DNA of 47,222 nt from Desulfobacterales bacterium (GTDB lineage: Bacteria > Desulfobacterota > Syntrophobacteria > B119-G9): assembly GCA_026983715.1 (NCBI GenBank), contig JALSTM010000188.1, positions 1-47,222 of the forward strand. Reading direction: 5' to 3'. Numbering within the stretch: position 1 is the stretch's first letter; every line of letters begins with the position of its first letter. Under the pieces are notes generated by a model. The model saw only the letters and a list, made by a program, of their open reading frames with translations, ran no database searches and had not been told where the DNA came from. Positions 17,050 through 25,359 of the stretch are shown here, piece by piece. The translations under genes were made by a program, and so were the position numbers.

Positions 17050-20000
17050 ATGTCAGAGAAGAAATATAACGGTTCTGTTTTGGTGCTGGGCGGCGGAGTT
17101 GCCGGAATTCACGCAGCTCTCCAACTTGCTGAAGAAGGTCACCACGTTTACCTTGTTGAAAAAAAATCTTCTATAGGCGGTATGATGCCGGAACTTTCTC
17201 GAACATTTGGCGAGTGTTTTTGCTGTAAGATTTACTCCCAGGCGTATAGTTGCCTATGGAACCCCAACATCGAAATCCTGAACCTTGCCGAAGTCGAATC
17301 CGTAACCGGAAAGTTTGGTAACTTTACAGTGACAGTCAATCAGAAGCCGAGCTTTGTCAACGGGGACAAATGCAACGCGTGTGGCAAATGCACATCCGTA
17401 TGTCCGGTAGACATCGAAGACGAAAAAGACTTCCAGCGTGAAGAAAGGAAAGCGATATACCTTGAACATCCTTTTGCCGTCCCTCCTACGTATGTGGTTG
17501 ACCCGGAAAGTTGCTTGTTTCTGAAAGATGGTTCTTGCGGAGACTGTGTTAAAGAATGTCCCACTGGTGCAATAAATTTAAAAGCTAAAGCGAGTAAAAA
17601 GAAGCTTAAAGTTGGCGCTATAGTTTTCGCACCCGGATTCAAGCTCTTTGATGCAAACAGAAACGAGATTTTCGGCTATCACTTGCCAAACGTAATCACG
17701 GGAAAAGAATTTGAAAGAATGGCTAGCCCCCTCGGTAATACTCAAGGCCAGGTGGTCAGACCCTCAGACAAGGAGGTACCTAAAAAGGTTGCGTGGGTCC
17801 TATGTGTTGGCTCGAGAGACATAAACAAGAGCGATAACCCTCACTGTTCTTCTGTTTGCTGCATGTATAGCCTAAAAGAAGCTTATGAAATGAAACAGAA
17901 ACTCGGTGATGAATTCGAAGCAACCATTTTTTACATGGATATACGAGCCTTTGGTAAGGGCTGGGAGGAGTACTATAACAAAGCCAGGGAAGCAGGCATA
18001 AACTTTGTCAGGTGCAGGATTCATACTGTAACACCCATTAAAAACGATAATCTGGAAATCACTTATTTAGATGGAAACGGTAATTTACAGAAAGGCGAGT
18101 TTGATCTTGTTGTTCTTGCAACCGGGATGGAAGCTCATGAAGAGTGCGCTCAGCTTGCCGGAAAACTGAAAATAGATTTAGCTTCCGGGCAATTTATAGA
18201 TACATCTTCATTTTCACCCACAGCCACGTCTGTACCCGGCATCTACGTTTCGGGTGTATTTCAAGCCCCGAAAGACATTTACGATTCTATAACCGATGCT
18301 AGGGCAGCGGCAAGTAGCATATCACGGATTTTACCCGCAGAGAGTGAAGTTGAAAAAGAAGCAAAAGTAGATACCGAAAAAGAAGCAAAAGTAGGTGTTT
18401 TCTTCATGAGTTTCCCATGGCAAGCTGCGTCTGAAAAGGATTTAAAGAAAATCGGTGATTATGCTAAAGGCCTTCCAAACGTAAAGGCTGTACTTACCGA
18501 TACTTCCAAGCTTTCGCCGAGCAGGTTTTTGGAAACCATAAAAGAGTACACCCAGAAAAAGGAAATTAACCGGATTGTTCTTGCGAGTGCCTTTCCGCAA
18601 GTGCATGAAAATGCAGTGAAATCGGCGATGTCCTCTGTAGGATTGAGTCCGCAAATGCTAGAAGTTGTAGATCTTAGGGACATCAGCAACTGTGCCACAG
18701 AAAAATATGACGAAGAACAAATCGGCAAGATTGAAGACCTGCTCCGCATGGGTGTTACTAAAGCTAACCTTTTGGAGCCCCAGGAGTTGTATTCTGTACC
18801 AGTTAACAAGGCGGCACTTGTGATTGGTGGTGGAGTTGCCGGAATGGTGGCATCCTTGAGTCTTGCGGACAGGGGTTTCGAAGTTTTCATCGTAGAGAAA
18901 AGCGACAAGCTTGGAGGCAACGCACTCTCACTCAATAGCACCTGGAAAGGGGAAGATGTCCAGGCTTACCTTAAGGATCTTATATCAAAGGTGGAACAAA
19001 ATGAGAAAATCTCCCTTTTCCTGGAAAGTGAAATTAAGACCGTGAGAGGATCTGCGGGAAATTTTGAAAGCGTAATTTCAAAGAAAGATGGTAGCAGTGA
19101 AACGCTTAACTACGGTGTGGCAATAATCGCTACCGGCGCCAGGGAATACAAACCGTCTGAATACCTTTATGGCGAAAACGAAAAAGTAGTCACTTTGTTA
19201 GAACTCGACGAAAAACTGAGAAATGATGAAGATGCATTTAAAAAACTTCAATGCGTTGTTTTCATTCAGTGTGTGGGTTCTAGGGAGCCGTCAAGACCAT
19301 ACTGTAGCAGGGTGTGTTGCACACACAGCGTGGAAAATGCCTTGAAACTAAAGGAATTGAACCCGGATATAGATATATTTGTTTTATACCGACAAATGAG
19401 AACATACGGTCTTCGTGAACAGATTCTGCTAGACGCAAGGCATCAGAAGGTTCGATTCATACAATATAACCTGGACGAGAAACCTACTGTGAATAGCGAG
19501 GGTGATAAAATAAAACTCGTAGTAAAAGATCCTATAATCGGTAAGAAAGTTGAAATTGACCCTGACCTCCTGGTACTTGCTTCTGCCATTGAACCCAATG
19601 ATAATTCCGCTTTAAGCAAGTTATTCCATGTGCCTTTAAATTCAGACGGTTTCTTCCAAGAAACCAAGGATGAAGGATTGCGCTTCGCCGGGTCCAGGGT
19701 TGATGGCGTATTTTTCTGCGGGCTTTCTCACTATCCCAAGTCGATCGATGAAACGATTGCCCAGGCTGAAGCAGTAGCGGGACAGGCAGCATCACTCTTG
19801 AGAAAACAATCCTACCGAGTTGAGCGACAAATCGCCGTTGTTAACCCCGATTTCTGTGCCGTGTGTTGTACCTGCGTCCGGACGTGCCCGTACGAGGTGC
19901 CTTACATTGGCGAAGACGCATATTCGGTGATTGATCCTGCCAGATGCATGGGATGCGGAGCCTGTGTCACCGAGTGCCCCGGAAAAGCCATAACACTTCA

Positions 20001-20055
20001 AAATTTTACCGATCAACAATTGCTGAGCGAAATAGATGCGCTTTTATCGGCCTGA
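17050..20055 (+). CDS. hdrA: HdrA-like iron-sulfur flavoprotein with two flavin modules
   Basis: A 1001-residue relative of heterodisulfide reductase subunit A, a flavin protein able to split or relay electrons between high- and low-potential carriers. The first FAD module begins with VLGGGVAGIHAA (12-23) and includes a cysteine-rich insert (ECFCCKIYSQAYSC, 55-68). Two ferredoxin-type cysteine sets follow (CNACGKCTSVCP, 108-119; CGDCVKECP, 163-171). A second, complete FAD module starts at VIGGGVAGMVAA-like sequence near 591. The chain ends in another two-cluster ferredoxin segment (CVRTCP and CMGCGACVTECP, about 936-980). Thus the protein is an internal duplication of the HdrA core, joined by a linker rich in KEAKV repeats (about 436-448). 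No hdrB or hdrC is present; mvhD, metV and metF follow, which points to a methylene-THF reductase electron complex. Confidence 0.9.
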   Translation: MSEKKYNGSVLVLGGGVAGIHAALQLAEEGHHVYLVEKKSSIGGMMPELSRTFGECFCCKIYSQAYSCLWNPNIEILNLAEVESVTGKFGNFTVTVNQKPSFVNGDKCNACGKCTSVCPVDIEDEKDFQREERKAIYLEHPFAVPPTYVVDPESCLFLKDGSCGDCVKECPTGAINLKAKASKKKLKVGAIVFAPGFKLFDANRNEIFGYHLPNVITGKEFERMASPLGNTQGQVVRPSDKEVPKKVAWVLCVGSRDINKSDNPHCSSVCCMYSLKEAYEMKQKLGDEFEATIFYMDIRAFGKGWEEYYNKAREAGINFVRCRIHTVTPIKNDNLEITYLDGNGNLQKGEFDLVVLATGMEAHEECAQLAGKLKIDLASGQFIDTSSFSPTATSVPGIYVSGVFQAPKDIYDSITDARAAASSISRILPAESEVEKEAKVDTEKEAKVGVFFMSFPWQAASEKDLKKIGDYAKGLPNVKAVLTDTSKLSPSRFLETIKEYTQKKEINRIVLASAFPQVHENAVKSAMSSVGLSPQMLEVVDLRDISNCATEKYDEEQIGKIEDLLRMGVTKANLLEPQELYSVPVNKAALVIGGGVAGMVASLSLADRGFEVFIVEKSDKLGGNALSLNSTWKGEDVQAYLKDLISKVEQNEKISLFLESEIKTVRGSAGNFESVISKKDGSSETLNYGVAIIATGAREYKPSEYLYGENEKVVTLLELDEKLRNDEDAFKKLQCVVFIQCVGSREPSRPYCSRVCCTHSVENALKLKELNPDIDIFVLYRQMRTYGLREQILLDARHQKVRFIQYNLDEKPTVNSEGDKIKLVVKDPIIGKKVEIDPDLLVLASAIEPNDNSALSKLFHVPLNSDGFFQETKDEGLRFAGSRVDGVFFCGLSHYPKSIDETIAQAEAVAGQAASLLRKQSYRVERQIAVVNPDFCAVCCTCVRTCPYEVPYIGEDAYSVIDPARCMGCGACVTECPGKAITLQNFTDQQLLSEIDALLSA

Positions 20056-20084
20056 GTGGTGGATAAATATTGAGGAGGACGTAA

Positions 20085-20507
20085 ATGCCAGACTTTGAAC
20101 CCAAGATTATACTTTTTTATTGCCAGTTTTGCCCGGACAAGGGAATCAATTCTGCCTGTGCATCGAATATTAGTATGCCTTCAAATTTCAGGAAAATAAG
20201 AATCCCCTGTACCGGAACCGTGGATATTCTTCACCTCATGCATGCTCTTGAAGCAGGTGCCGACGGAGTCTTTGTACTTGCATGCAAAGAGGGAGATTGC
20301 CATAACGAGACCGGGAATATAAAAGCTCAAAAACGCATCACTTATGTTAGAAAGCTAATGGAAGACATCGGTCTCGAACCGGAGAGAGTGGGAATCTATT
20401 ATTTTAACTCCTCCCAGGGGCCGAGTCTAAAGAATATCACCCAGGAAATACTCGAAAAAATAAGTGAACTGGGGCCAAGTCCTCTGGGACTATCCGAAGC
20501 GGCATAA
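20085..20507 (+). CDS. mvhD: MvhD-type hydrogenase/HdrA-linking iron-sulfur subunit
   Basis: A 140-residue protein of the methyl-viologen-reducing hydrogenase delta family. MvhD carries a [2Fe-2S] cluster and hands electrons to the flavin of HdrA. The family cysteines are seen in FYCQFCPDKG (near 12-21), IPCTGTVD and LACKEGDCHNETGN. It starts 29 bases after hdrA with a GAGGAGG ribosome site, so it is almost certainly co-transcribed. Without hydrogenase genes nearby, it probably docks MetV/MetF or another dehydrogenase onto HdrA. The family assignment is firm; the partner is inferred from gene order. Confidence 0.92.
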   Translation: MPDFEPKIILFYCQFCPDKGINSACASNISMPSNFRKIRIPCTGTVDILHLMHALEAGADGVFVLACKEGDCHNETGNIKAQKRITYVRKLMEDIGLEPERVGIYYFNSSQGPSLKNITQEILEKISELGPSPLGLSEAA

Positions 20508-20616
20508 AAATTTAAACAAAAAGAGTGCATTTATTGCAAAATGTCGCTATTATGGCGTGGCAGTGCAAGCAGGTTAAAAGTCGTTTTTAGTTGACATCAA
20601 GAGGAGGAGAAAGGCA

Positions 20617-21291
20617 ATGATTGTAGCGGAAAGAAAACCCATCAAAGAAATCTTGGCCATGGTTGCCGATTTCAAGAAAATTCTTTTGGTGGGTTGCAAA
20701 GGGTGTGTCACCGTTTGTAATGCGGGAGGCACGAAAGAGGTTGGTATTCTTGCTTCTGCGCTCAAGATTGCCCGCAAGAAGGAAGGAAATCCCATCGAAA
20801 TTGACGAGATGACTCTTGAGAGACAGTGTGACCCCGAATACATAGACCAGCTAGAGGAACCTCTTAAAAACAACAACTACGATGCAGTGTTGTCTATGGC
20901 ATGTAGCGTGGGGCCTCAATTTATCGCCCGTAGGTATGACAATATCCTGGTTTATCCCACGCTAAATACTTGCTTCATGGGTGGTGCCCTTGAGCACGGA
21001 GTCTGGGCGGAATTCTGCCAAGGTTGTGGTAACTGTATCATTCATCATTTTGGGGGATTATGCCCCATTGCTCGATGTTCCAAGAGCCTTATGAACGGTC
21101 CCTGCGGTGGGTCTGCTGGCGGAAAATGCGAAGTGAGCCCGGACATAGACTGCGTGTGGCACTTGATCTATGATAGGATGAAACAATTGGGAAAACTCGA
21201 CCAATTGAGAGAAATATTTCCAATTAAGGATTGGTCAACAAGCCGGGACGGCGGACCGCGGAAGATAGTAAGGGAGGATTTGAAGAAATGA
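20617..21291 (+). CDS. metV: Methylene-THF reductase C-terminal-domain protein MetV
   Basis: A 224-residue iron-sulfur/zinc protein that accompanies MetF in acetogens and many anaerobes. The ATG at 20617 has an AGGAGGAG site. Cysteine groups are seen in GCKGCVTVCNAGG (about 28-40) and in the C-terminal part, FCQGCGNCIIHHFGGLCP and NGPCGGSAGGKCE. These match the MetV/MTHFR C-terminal family. Its stop overlaps the metF start (ATGA), showing translational coupling. It is thought to pass electrons from an HdrA-MvhD or other donor to the MetF flavin. The 109-base gap to mvhD contains no obvious terminator, so the genes likely form one operon. Confidence 0.92.
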   Translation: MIVAERKPIKEILAMVADFKKILLVGCKGCVTVCNAGGTKEVGILASALKIARKKEGNPIEIDEMTLERQCDPEYIDQLEEPLKNNNYDAVLSMACSVGPQFIARRYDNILVYPTLNTCFMGGALEHGVWAEFCQGCGNCIIHHFGGLCPIARCSKSLMNGPCGGSAGGKCEVSPDIDCVWHLIYDRMKQLGKLDQLREIFPIKDWSTSRDGGPRKIVREDLKK

Positions 21292-22214
21292 AAGCTGGAA
21301 GCAGATTAGAAAAAATCTTGGAAGCCGGTCACTTTGCTGTCACAGGGGAGTTGGGACCTCCGAGGGGCGCAGATGCTGAAGTAATAAAGAAAAAGGCTGA
21401 GCACCTGAGGAATAAGGTCGATTCCATAAATGTTACCGACAACCAGACCTCTGTTGTTCGAATGTGCAGCATGGCTGTTTGTAAAATCTTGATCGAGATG
21501 GGATTAGAGCCGAATCTGCAGATGGTCTGCCGTGATAGAAATCGAATAGCCATTCAAAGTGACCTGCTTGGGGCATATGCGTTGGGTATCAGGAACGTTT
21601 TGTGCCTATCCGGAGATCATAACAAGTTCGGTGATCATCCTCAATGCAAGAACGTGTTCGACCTTGATTCCATGCAACTAATTGCTACAGTTAAGAGGAT
21701 GAGGGACGAGGGGAAACTCCTGAGTGACCAGGAACTGGAAGGCGGTGTAAAATTTTTCATTGGTGCCGCTGCAAACCCTTTCGGTGATCCGTTTGAGTTC
21801 AGGGTAACCAGGCTTGCGAAGAAAATTGAAGCAGGCGTTGATTTTATTCAAACCCAGTGTATTTACAACATGGAGAAATTTAAAACATGGCTCGACCAGG
21901 CCAATGATGAAGGACTGACAGAAAAATGTTACATCTTGGCTGGTGTTACACCTCTAAAATCAGTCGGAATGGCTAGATACATGCAAAAATTTGTCCCCGG
22001 GCTTGACGTTCCTGAAGAATACATAACAAGACTCAAAGGGGTGGAAAAGAAAAAGCAGGCCGCAGAAGGCATCAAGATTTGCGTAGAACAAATTGAACAA
22101 TTAAGGGAAATGAAAGGTGTTGCGGGGGTTCACCTGATGGCCATCGAATGGGAACACAAAGTTCCTGAAATAACGGAAGCGGCAAAACTGCTTCCGAGAC
22201 CTGAAGTCGACTAA
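21288..22214 (+). CDS. metF: Methylenetetrahydrofolate reductase
   Basis: Reduces methylene-THF to methyl-THF, the last folate step before methyl transfer to the corrinoid protein. The start is placed at the ATG of 21288, which overlaps the metV stop and follows a GGGAGG site; the frame stays open upstream but that part lies inside metV. The 308-residue protein has the MetF barrel: VTGELGPPRGAD near the start, INVTDNQTS, NVLCLSGDHNK, FFIGAAANPFGDP and FIQTQCIYNMEKF. It lacks the C-terminal regulatory domain of eukaryotic enzymes. Coupling to MetV and proximity of HdrA/MvhD suggest that the donor is not simply NADH. Confidence 0.96.
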   Translation: MKAGSRLEKILEAGHFAVTGELGPPRGADAEVIKKKAEHLRNKVDSINVTDNQTSVVRMCSMAVCKILIEMGLEPNLQMVCRDRNRIAIQSDLLGAYALGIRNVLCLSGDHNKFGDHPQCKNVFDLDSMQLIATVKRMRDEGKLLSDQELEGGVKFFIGAAANPFGDPFEFRVTRLAKKIEAGVDFIQTQCIYNMEKFKTWLDQANDEGLTEKCYILAGVTPLKSVGMARYMQKFVPGLDVPEEYITRLKGVEKKKQAAEGIKICVEQIEQLREMKGVAGVHLMAIEWEHKVPEITEAAKLLPRPEVD

Positions 22215-22314
22215 TATCACACTTCTATCAAATTGGTGGGCATTTATTTATCTGATGTAATTAGCTAAGGCAGCGAAGCCGCAACCAAAAGTCAGGATAA
22301 AGATTGATGGTTTG

Positions 22315-22454
22315 GTAAAAAGTCCTAAAAACCGGTCATTGCGATTTCGCAGGAAGTGGGTGCGGGGTCGCAATGACAAAACAGGAGATTTTTTGCGATA
22401 CTGTCAGGATTAAGACACGCTAAAGCATTGCATGTTCATAAGGAAGTATTCTAA
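22315..22454 (+). repeat. Dispersed repeat element, short form (about 140 bp)
   Basis: The left end GTAAAAAGTCCTAAAA and the right end GTATTCTAA match, in reverse orientation, the two ends of the longer element at 46847-47219. Internally it keeps GGTCATTGCGA, GGAAGTGGGTGCGGGG and TCGCAATGAC, then the segment GACACGCTAAAG. Compared with the long copy it lacks about 230 bases of the middle. It lies in the convergent gap between metF and a minus-strand gene. Confidence 0.85.
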
Positions 22455-22455
22455 G

Positions 22456-22480
22456 AAGGAGGCTTGGAAGCCTCCTTTTT
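22456..22480 (+). terminator. Rho-independent terminator after metF
   Basis: The stem AAGGAGGCT/AGCCTCCTT with a TGGA loop is followed by a T run (TTTTT) on the plus strand. It directly adjoins the dispersed repeat and lies ten bases before the end of the convergent gene, so it can insulate both. Confidence 0.85.
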
Positions 22481-22490
22481 CGATTGTTTA

Positions 22491-22916
22491 TTATTTCTTG
22501 CACCCTTCCGTCAGACACCAGGCCAGGAATCCAATGGCAATGCCAATGGCAATCGCCGCACCCAAAGCGAACTTAATTTCATGCCCCGTATTGATAACTG
22601 TCCCCGGTACGTATTGCATAGACTTCGATTCATACATCTTGTACTTGATGGGGTTTCCCTTGCACGTGACTACTCTTGGTTTTTTCCCATCGGTGTAGAT
22701 GTAGAACATCCCTCTTTGCTTAGTTTTTTCGGAATAATACTCCACAACGTATTCCTTTTTCCCTTCAAGCGGTTTCATGTGGAGTACGTAAGATTCTCCC
22801 TTATACTTAAAAGTAGTAGTATTTCCATCCCTCGGTACCCTGTTAACCGCACATACCGCAACCTGAACGAAGAAAAAGATGAAGCAGACGGTGAAAATAA
22901 AACCCTTTTTAACCAT
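22491..22916 (-). CDS. Small exported or membrane-anchored hypothetical protein
   Basis: A 141-residue protein with an N-terminal signal or anchor (MVKKGFIFTVCFIFFFVQVAVC, possible cleavage near VCA) and a second hydrophobic segment close to the C-terminus (FALGAAIAIGIAIGFLAWCL) followed by TEGCKK. The central part is polar and beta-rich (TTTFKYKGESYVLHMKPLEG). The ribosome site AAGGAGGG is clear. I do not recognise a family. The C-terminal helix suggests that it stays in the inner membrane with its middle facing the periplasm. It is convergent with metF and follows the queA-sec-FHA operon after about 100 bases; whether it belongs to that transcript is unclear. Confidence 0.72.
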   Translation of the reverse strand: MVKKGFIFTVCFIFFFVQVAVCAVNRVPRDGNTTTFKYKGESYVLHMKPLEGKKEYVVEYYSEKTKQRGMFYIYTDGKKPRVVTCKGNPIKYKMYESKSMQYVPGTVINTGHEIKFALGAAIAIGIAIGFLAWCLTEGCKK

Positions 22917-23017
22917 AGTCGTCCCTCCTTTTCTTGGTTAAGTTAAGACCAGACAGACCAATATTTTGGTCAACTAGGTTAAAATGCTGTTCCTCTAAAT
23001 TTCAGGGCAAGGTTTAT

Positions 23018-24055
23018 TTACTGGGATCCCCACTGAGCAACAAAATATACAATTACTGCAACGATAGCTGCGCTACCCAGCGCTACCCAAACCCACATCG
23101 GGATAGAGAAGCGTGAGGGGCCTTTTCTTGGTTCTGGCCTAGGTATTGACGGGGGAGGCGTGGGTGTCTTTTTCCTCCTTGATGGCTTTACCGGAGGCAC
23201 AGGTGCTTTGGGAGGTACTGGCTGCCGAACTGGCTGCGGTGCCGGAGGCGGCTGGTAAGAAGGTTGAACCGGGGGAGCCTGTGCCGGTTGAGGTGTTTGA
23301 ATCGGGGGCTGCTGTGGCGTAACTAGCTTTTGAGACAACTTTCCATCCCCCATGTATTCAAATACGGTTCCACCGCGAACCAGGGTTATACGATCTCCGT
23401 ATCTCAAGACAGTCGGGTTTATGAGGGGCCTATCATTTAGGAGAGCCCGAGCTTCCCCGCTCAAATCCTTTATCCAGTAATGACCATTTTGGTAAAAAAC
23501 TTCCACATGAAAGGCTGCAATCCCCGGCTCCTGAAGAATAAAATCGCATCGCTGGTCAGACCCAATTTTTAGCGATCCTTGCTTAAAAGTGTGGATACTT
23601 GGTCCGTATTGCACAGTGAACGCCACAACACCGGGAGTATCAACTGGCGTCCTAGGTGCCGGAGCAGGCTTCTCTGGTGTAACTCGAGCTATATCTGGCG
23701 GGCGGTCGAGGGTCTGCTCGGTTTCCACTTCTGCTTCTTTAACCATGGTAAGAAAACTCACCTTGGGGCCTTCCTCCGAGAATATAATAACATCACCGTT
23801 TTTAAGGTAAGTTTCCTCTATGGCTTCGCCACGGATAAAAGTGCCGTTTGTGCTGAAGTCGATTATTTTAAACCGGTTTCCCTCTCTTCTGATTTCTGCG
23901 TGTTTTCTGGAAATAACGTTCATGTCTTTAGGGAAAGCCAGATGGCACTTAGGATCTCGACCAATCGTTATCACCTCGTCGGAGAATTCGTCGATTCGTC
24001 CTTTGAAAGGACCATCAATATGGACCAACTGAACTACGATATTCGGTACCTTCAT
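23018..24055 (-). CDS. Membrane-anchored protein with two FHA domains
   Basis: A 345-residue protein with two forkhead-associated (phosphothreonine-binding) domains. The first spans about 8-105 and has the full motif set: IGRDPKCHL (31-39), SRKHAEI (49-55) and STNGTF (68-73). The second, about 145-235, begins with IGSDQRCDF but is weaker, with AFHVEV in place of SRxHA. A proline-rich linker (about 245-315) leads to a single C-terminal membrane helix (about 320-340, VWVALGSAAIVAVIVYFVA), so the FHA domains should face the cytoplasm. It lies behind secF and a small membrane protein on the same strand. It could sense Ser/Thr phosphorylation, but no kinase of that type is visible in the window. 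Confidence 0.88.
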   Translation of the reverse strand: MKVPNIVVQLVHIDGPFKGRIDEFSDEVITIGRDPKCHLAFPKDMNVISRKHAEIRREGNRFKIIDFSTNGTFIRGEAIEETYLKNGDVIIFSEEGPKVSFLTMVKEAEVETEQTLDRPPDIARVTPEKPAPAPRTPVDTPGVVAFTVQYGPSIHTFKQGSLKIGSDQRCDFILQEPGIAAFHVEVFYQNGHYWIKDLSGEARALLNDRPLINPTVLRYGDRITLVRGGTVFEYMGDGKLSQKLVTPQQPPIQTPQPAQAPPVQPSYQPPPAPQPVRQPVPPKAPVPPVKPSRRKKTPTPPPSIPRPEPRKGPSRFSIPMWVWVALGSAAIVAVIVYFVAQWGSQ

Positions 24056-24080
24056 TTTCTTTCAGACCTTTTCAGATGGT

Positions 24081-24245
24081 TCATTTTTTTAAAGCTTCGA
24101 ATATATACGCCAGTCCCGTCAGCATGGGCACGAGGACAGCGATTGCAAATATACGCTCCCTGGGGACAAAAATTGTAACAAGTATTACGGAGAAAATAAA
24201 GGCTAAAGACAGACGGATAAGCAACACTTTCACATTAATTTTCAA
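24081..24245 (-). CDS. Small membrane protein (54 residues) between secF and the FHA gene
   Basis: Seven bases after the secF stop, a TTG start (24245) with AGGA five bases upstream opens a 54-codon frame ending in TGA at 24081-24083. The peptide starts MKINVKVLLIRLSLAFIFSV and has two hydrophobic stretches separated by a short charged turn (VPRERI), then LTGLAYIFEALKK. This looks like a real two-helix hairpin membrane protein, not noise. Its tight spacing suggests translational coupling to secF. A GTG four codons in is an alternative start. No named family is recognised; a role with SecDF or the FHA protein is only suggested by position. Confidence 0.62.
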   Translation of the reverse strand: MKINVKVLLIRLSLAFIFSVILVTIFVPRERIFAIAVLVPMLTGLAYIFEALKK

Positions 24246-24252
24246 CGCAGTC

Positions 24253-25323
24253 CTATTTTCTAGCTTTTCTCGTTTTTACGCGCTTCCTCTGGACCCAGTC
24301 TTCGTAGAGAATCAGAATAGGACTCGCAACGTAGATAGAAGAGTAGGTACCAACAACTACCCCCACTAATAATGCAAAGGCAAAGTCGTGTATAACACTA
24401 CCACCTAAAATGAATAAACACAAGATCACGATAAGAGTAGTCCCCGAAGTTAAAAGGGTTCTGCTAAGAGTTTGATTTACACTTTTATTGATAAGATCGT
24501 CGAGCCTCTCCCGCCTACTTTTTCGTAGATTTTCACGGATCCTATCAAAAACGATGATTGTATCATTCAGGGAATAACCGACAATTGTCAATAGTGCAGC
24601 CACCACCGCCAGCGTTATTTCCTTGTTGGTTATGGAAAATGCTCCCACGGTAATGGCAACATCATGAATGAGGGCCACCACAGCAGCAAGGGCATAACTC
24701 AGTTTCAGATACCAACAGAAAACAAGCGTAATTAGCAGGGCACCAAGAATGAGAATCGGCATGCTCAGGCCAACGATAGTGAGGATATAAACTCCTGCAA
24801 TGAGCGCAAGTGCCAGAGAAATGCTAAGTCCCCACTTCATTTCAAATCGTCCGGAGATATAAATCGCAATAAAGAGAAGCGAATAATATATTGCCAAAAG
24901 GGCCTTCTGCCGAAGATCTTTTCCCACCTTCGGTCCTACCATCTCAACTCGGAGTACCTCAACATTTCCCTTCCCAAATTTCTTTTCCAACGCATCCTTA
25001 ACTTTCTTGCTTAGCGTTTGTAGTTTTGTCTCTGTTAATTCACTTCTAACCAGGAATTCGTTTTTGTCGCCTCCGCCGAGCCTTTGAATGGTTATCCCCT
25101 GCATGTGAAGCTCTTTAAGACCATTCCTTATCTCCTTCTCACCAGCCGGAACTTTGAACTTCAACTGCAAAAGGGTACCACCGGAGAAATCTACACCATA
25201 CCTAGGTCCCCCGTGCATGACGAGTGATATCACCCCCGCAATTATCAATAGCAGGGAAAAACTAAAAGCGAACTTGCGCTTACCGATAAAATCTATGTTA
25301 ACGTCAGGTCGAATCAATTCCAT
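24253..25323 (-). CDS. secF: Protein-export membrane protein SecF
   Basis: A subunit of the SecDF complex that uses the proton gradient to pull exported proteins through SecYEG. The 356-residue protein has the first membrane helix near 15-35, the conserved periplasmic start GVDFSGGTLLQL, and the membrane block with VALIHDVAITVGAF, GYSLNDTIIVFDRIREN and SRTLLTSGTTL. It follows secD by 36 bases in the same orientation, with a GGGGA-type ribosome site. Length and motifs are normal. Confidence 0.97.
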   Translation of the reverse strand: MELIRPDVNIDFIGKRKFAFSFSLLLIIAGVISLVMHGGPRYGVDFSGGTLLQLKFKVPAGEKEIRNGLKELHMQGITIQRLGGGDKNEFLVRSELTETKLQTLSKKVKDALEKKFGKGNVEVLRVEMVGPKVGKDLRQKALLAIYYSLLFIAIYISGRFEMKWGLSISLALALIAGVYILTIVGLSMPILILGALLITLVFCWYLKLSYALAAVVALIHDVAITVGAFSITNKEITLAVVAALLTIVGYSLNDTIIVFDRIRENLRKSRRERLDDLINKSVNQTLSRTLLTSGTTLIVILCLFILGGSVIHDFAFALLVGVVVGTYSSIYVASPILILYEDWVQRKRVKTRKARK

Positions 25324-25359
25324 TTTTTTATCCCCTGATACACTATTTTATTTCTCGAA

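Noticed and set aside
20520-20600. GTGGCAGTGCAAGCA-like sequence considered as a sigma-54 promoter before metV
   Set aside because: The spacing between the GG and GC elements does not fit the -24/-12 pattern.
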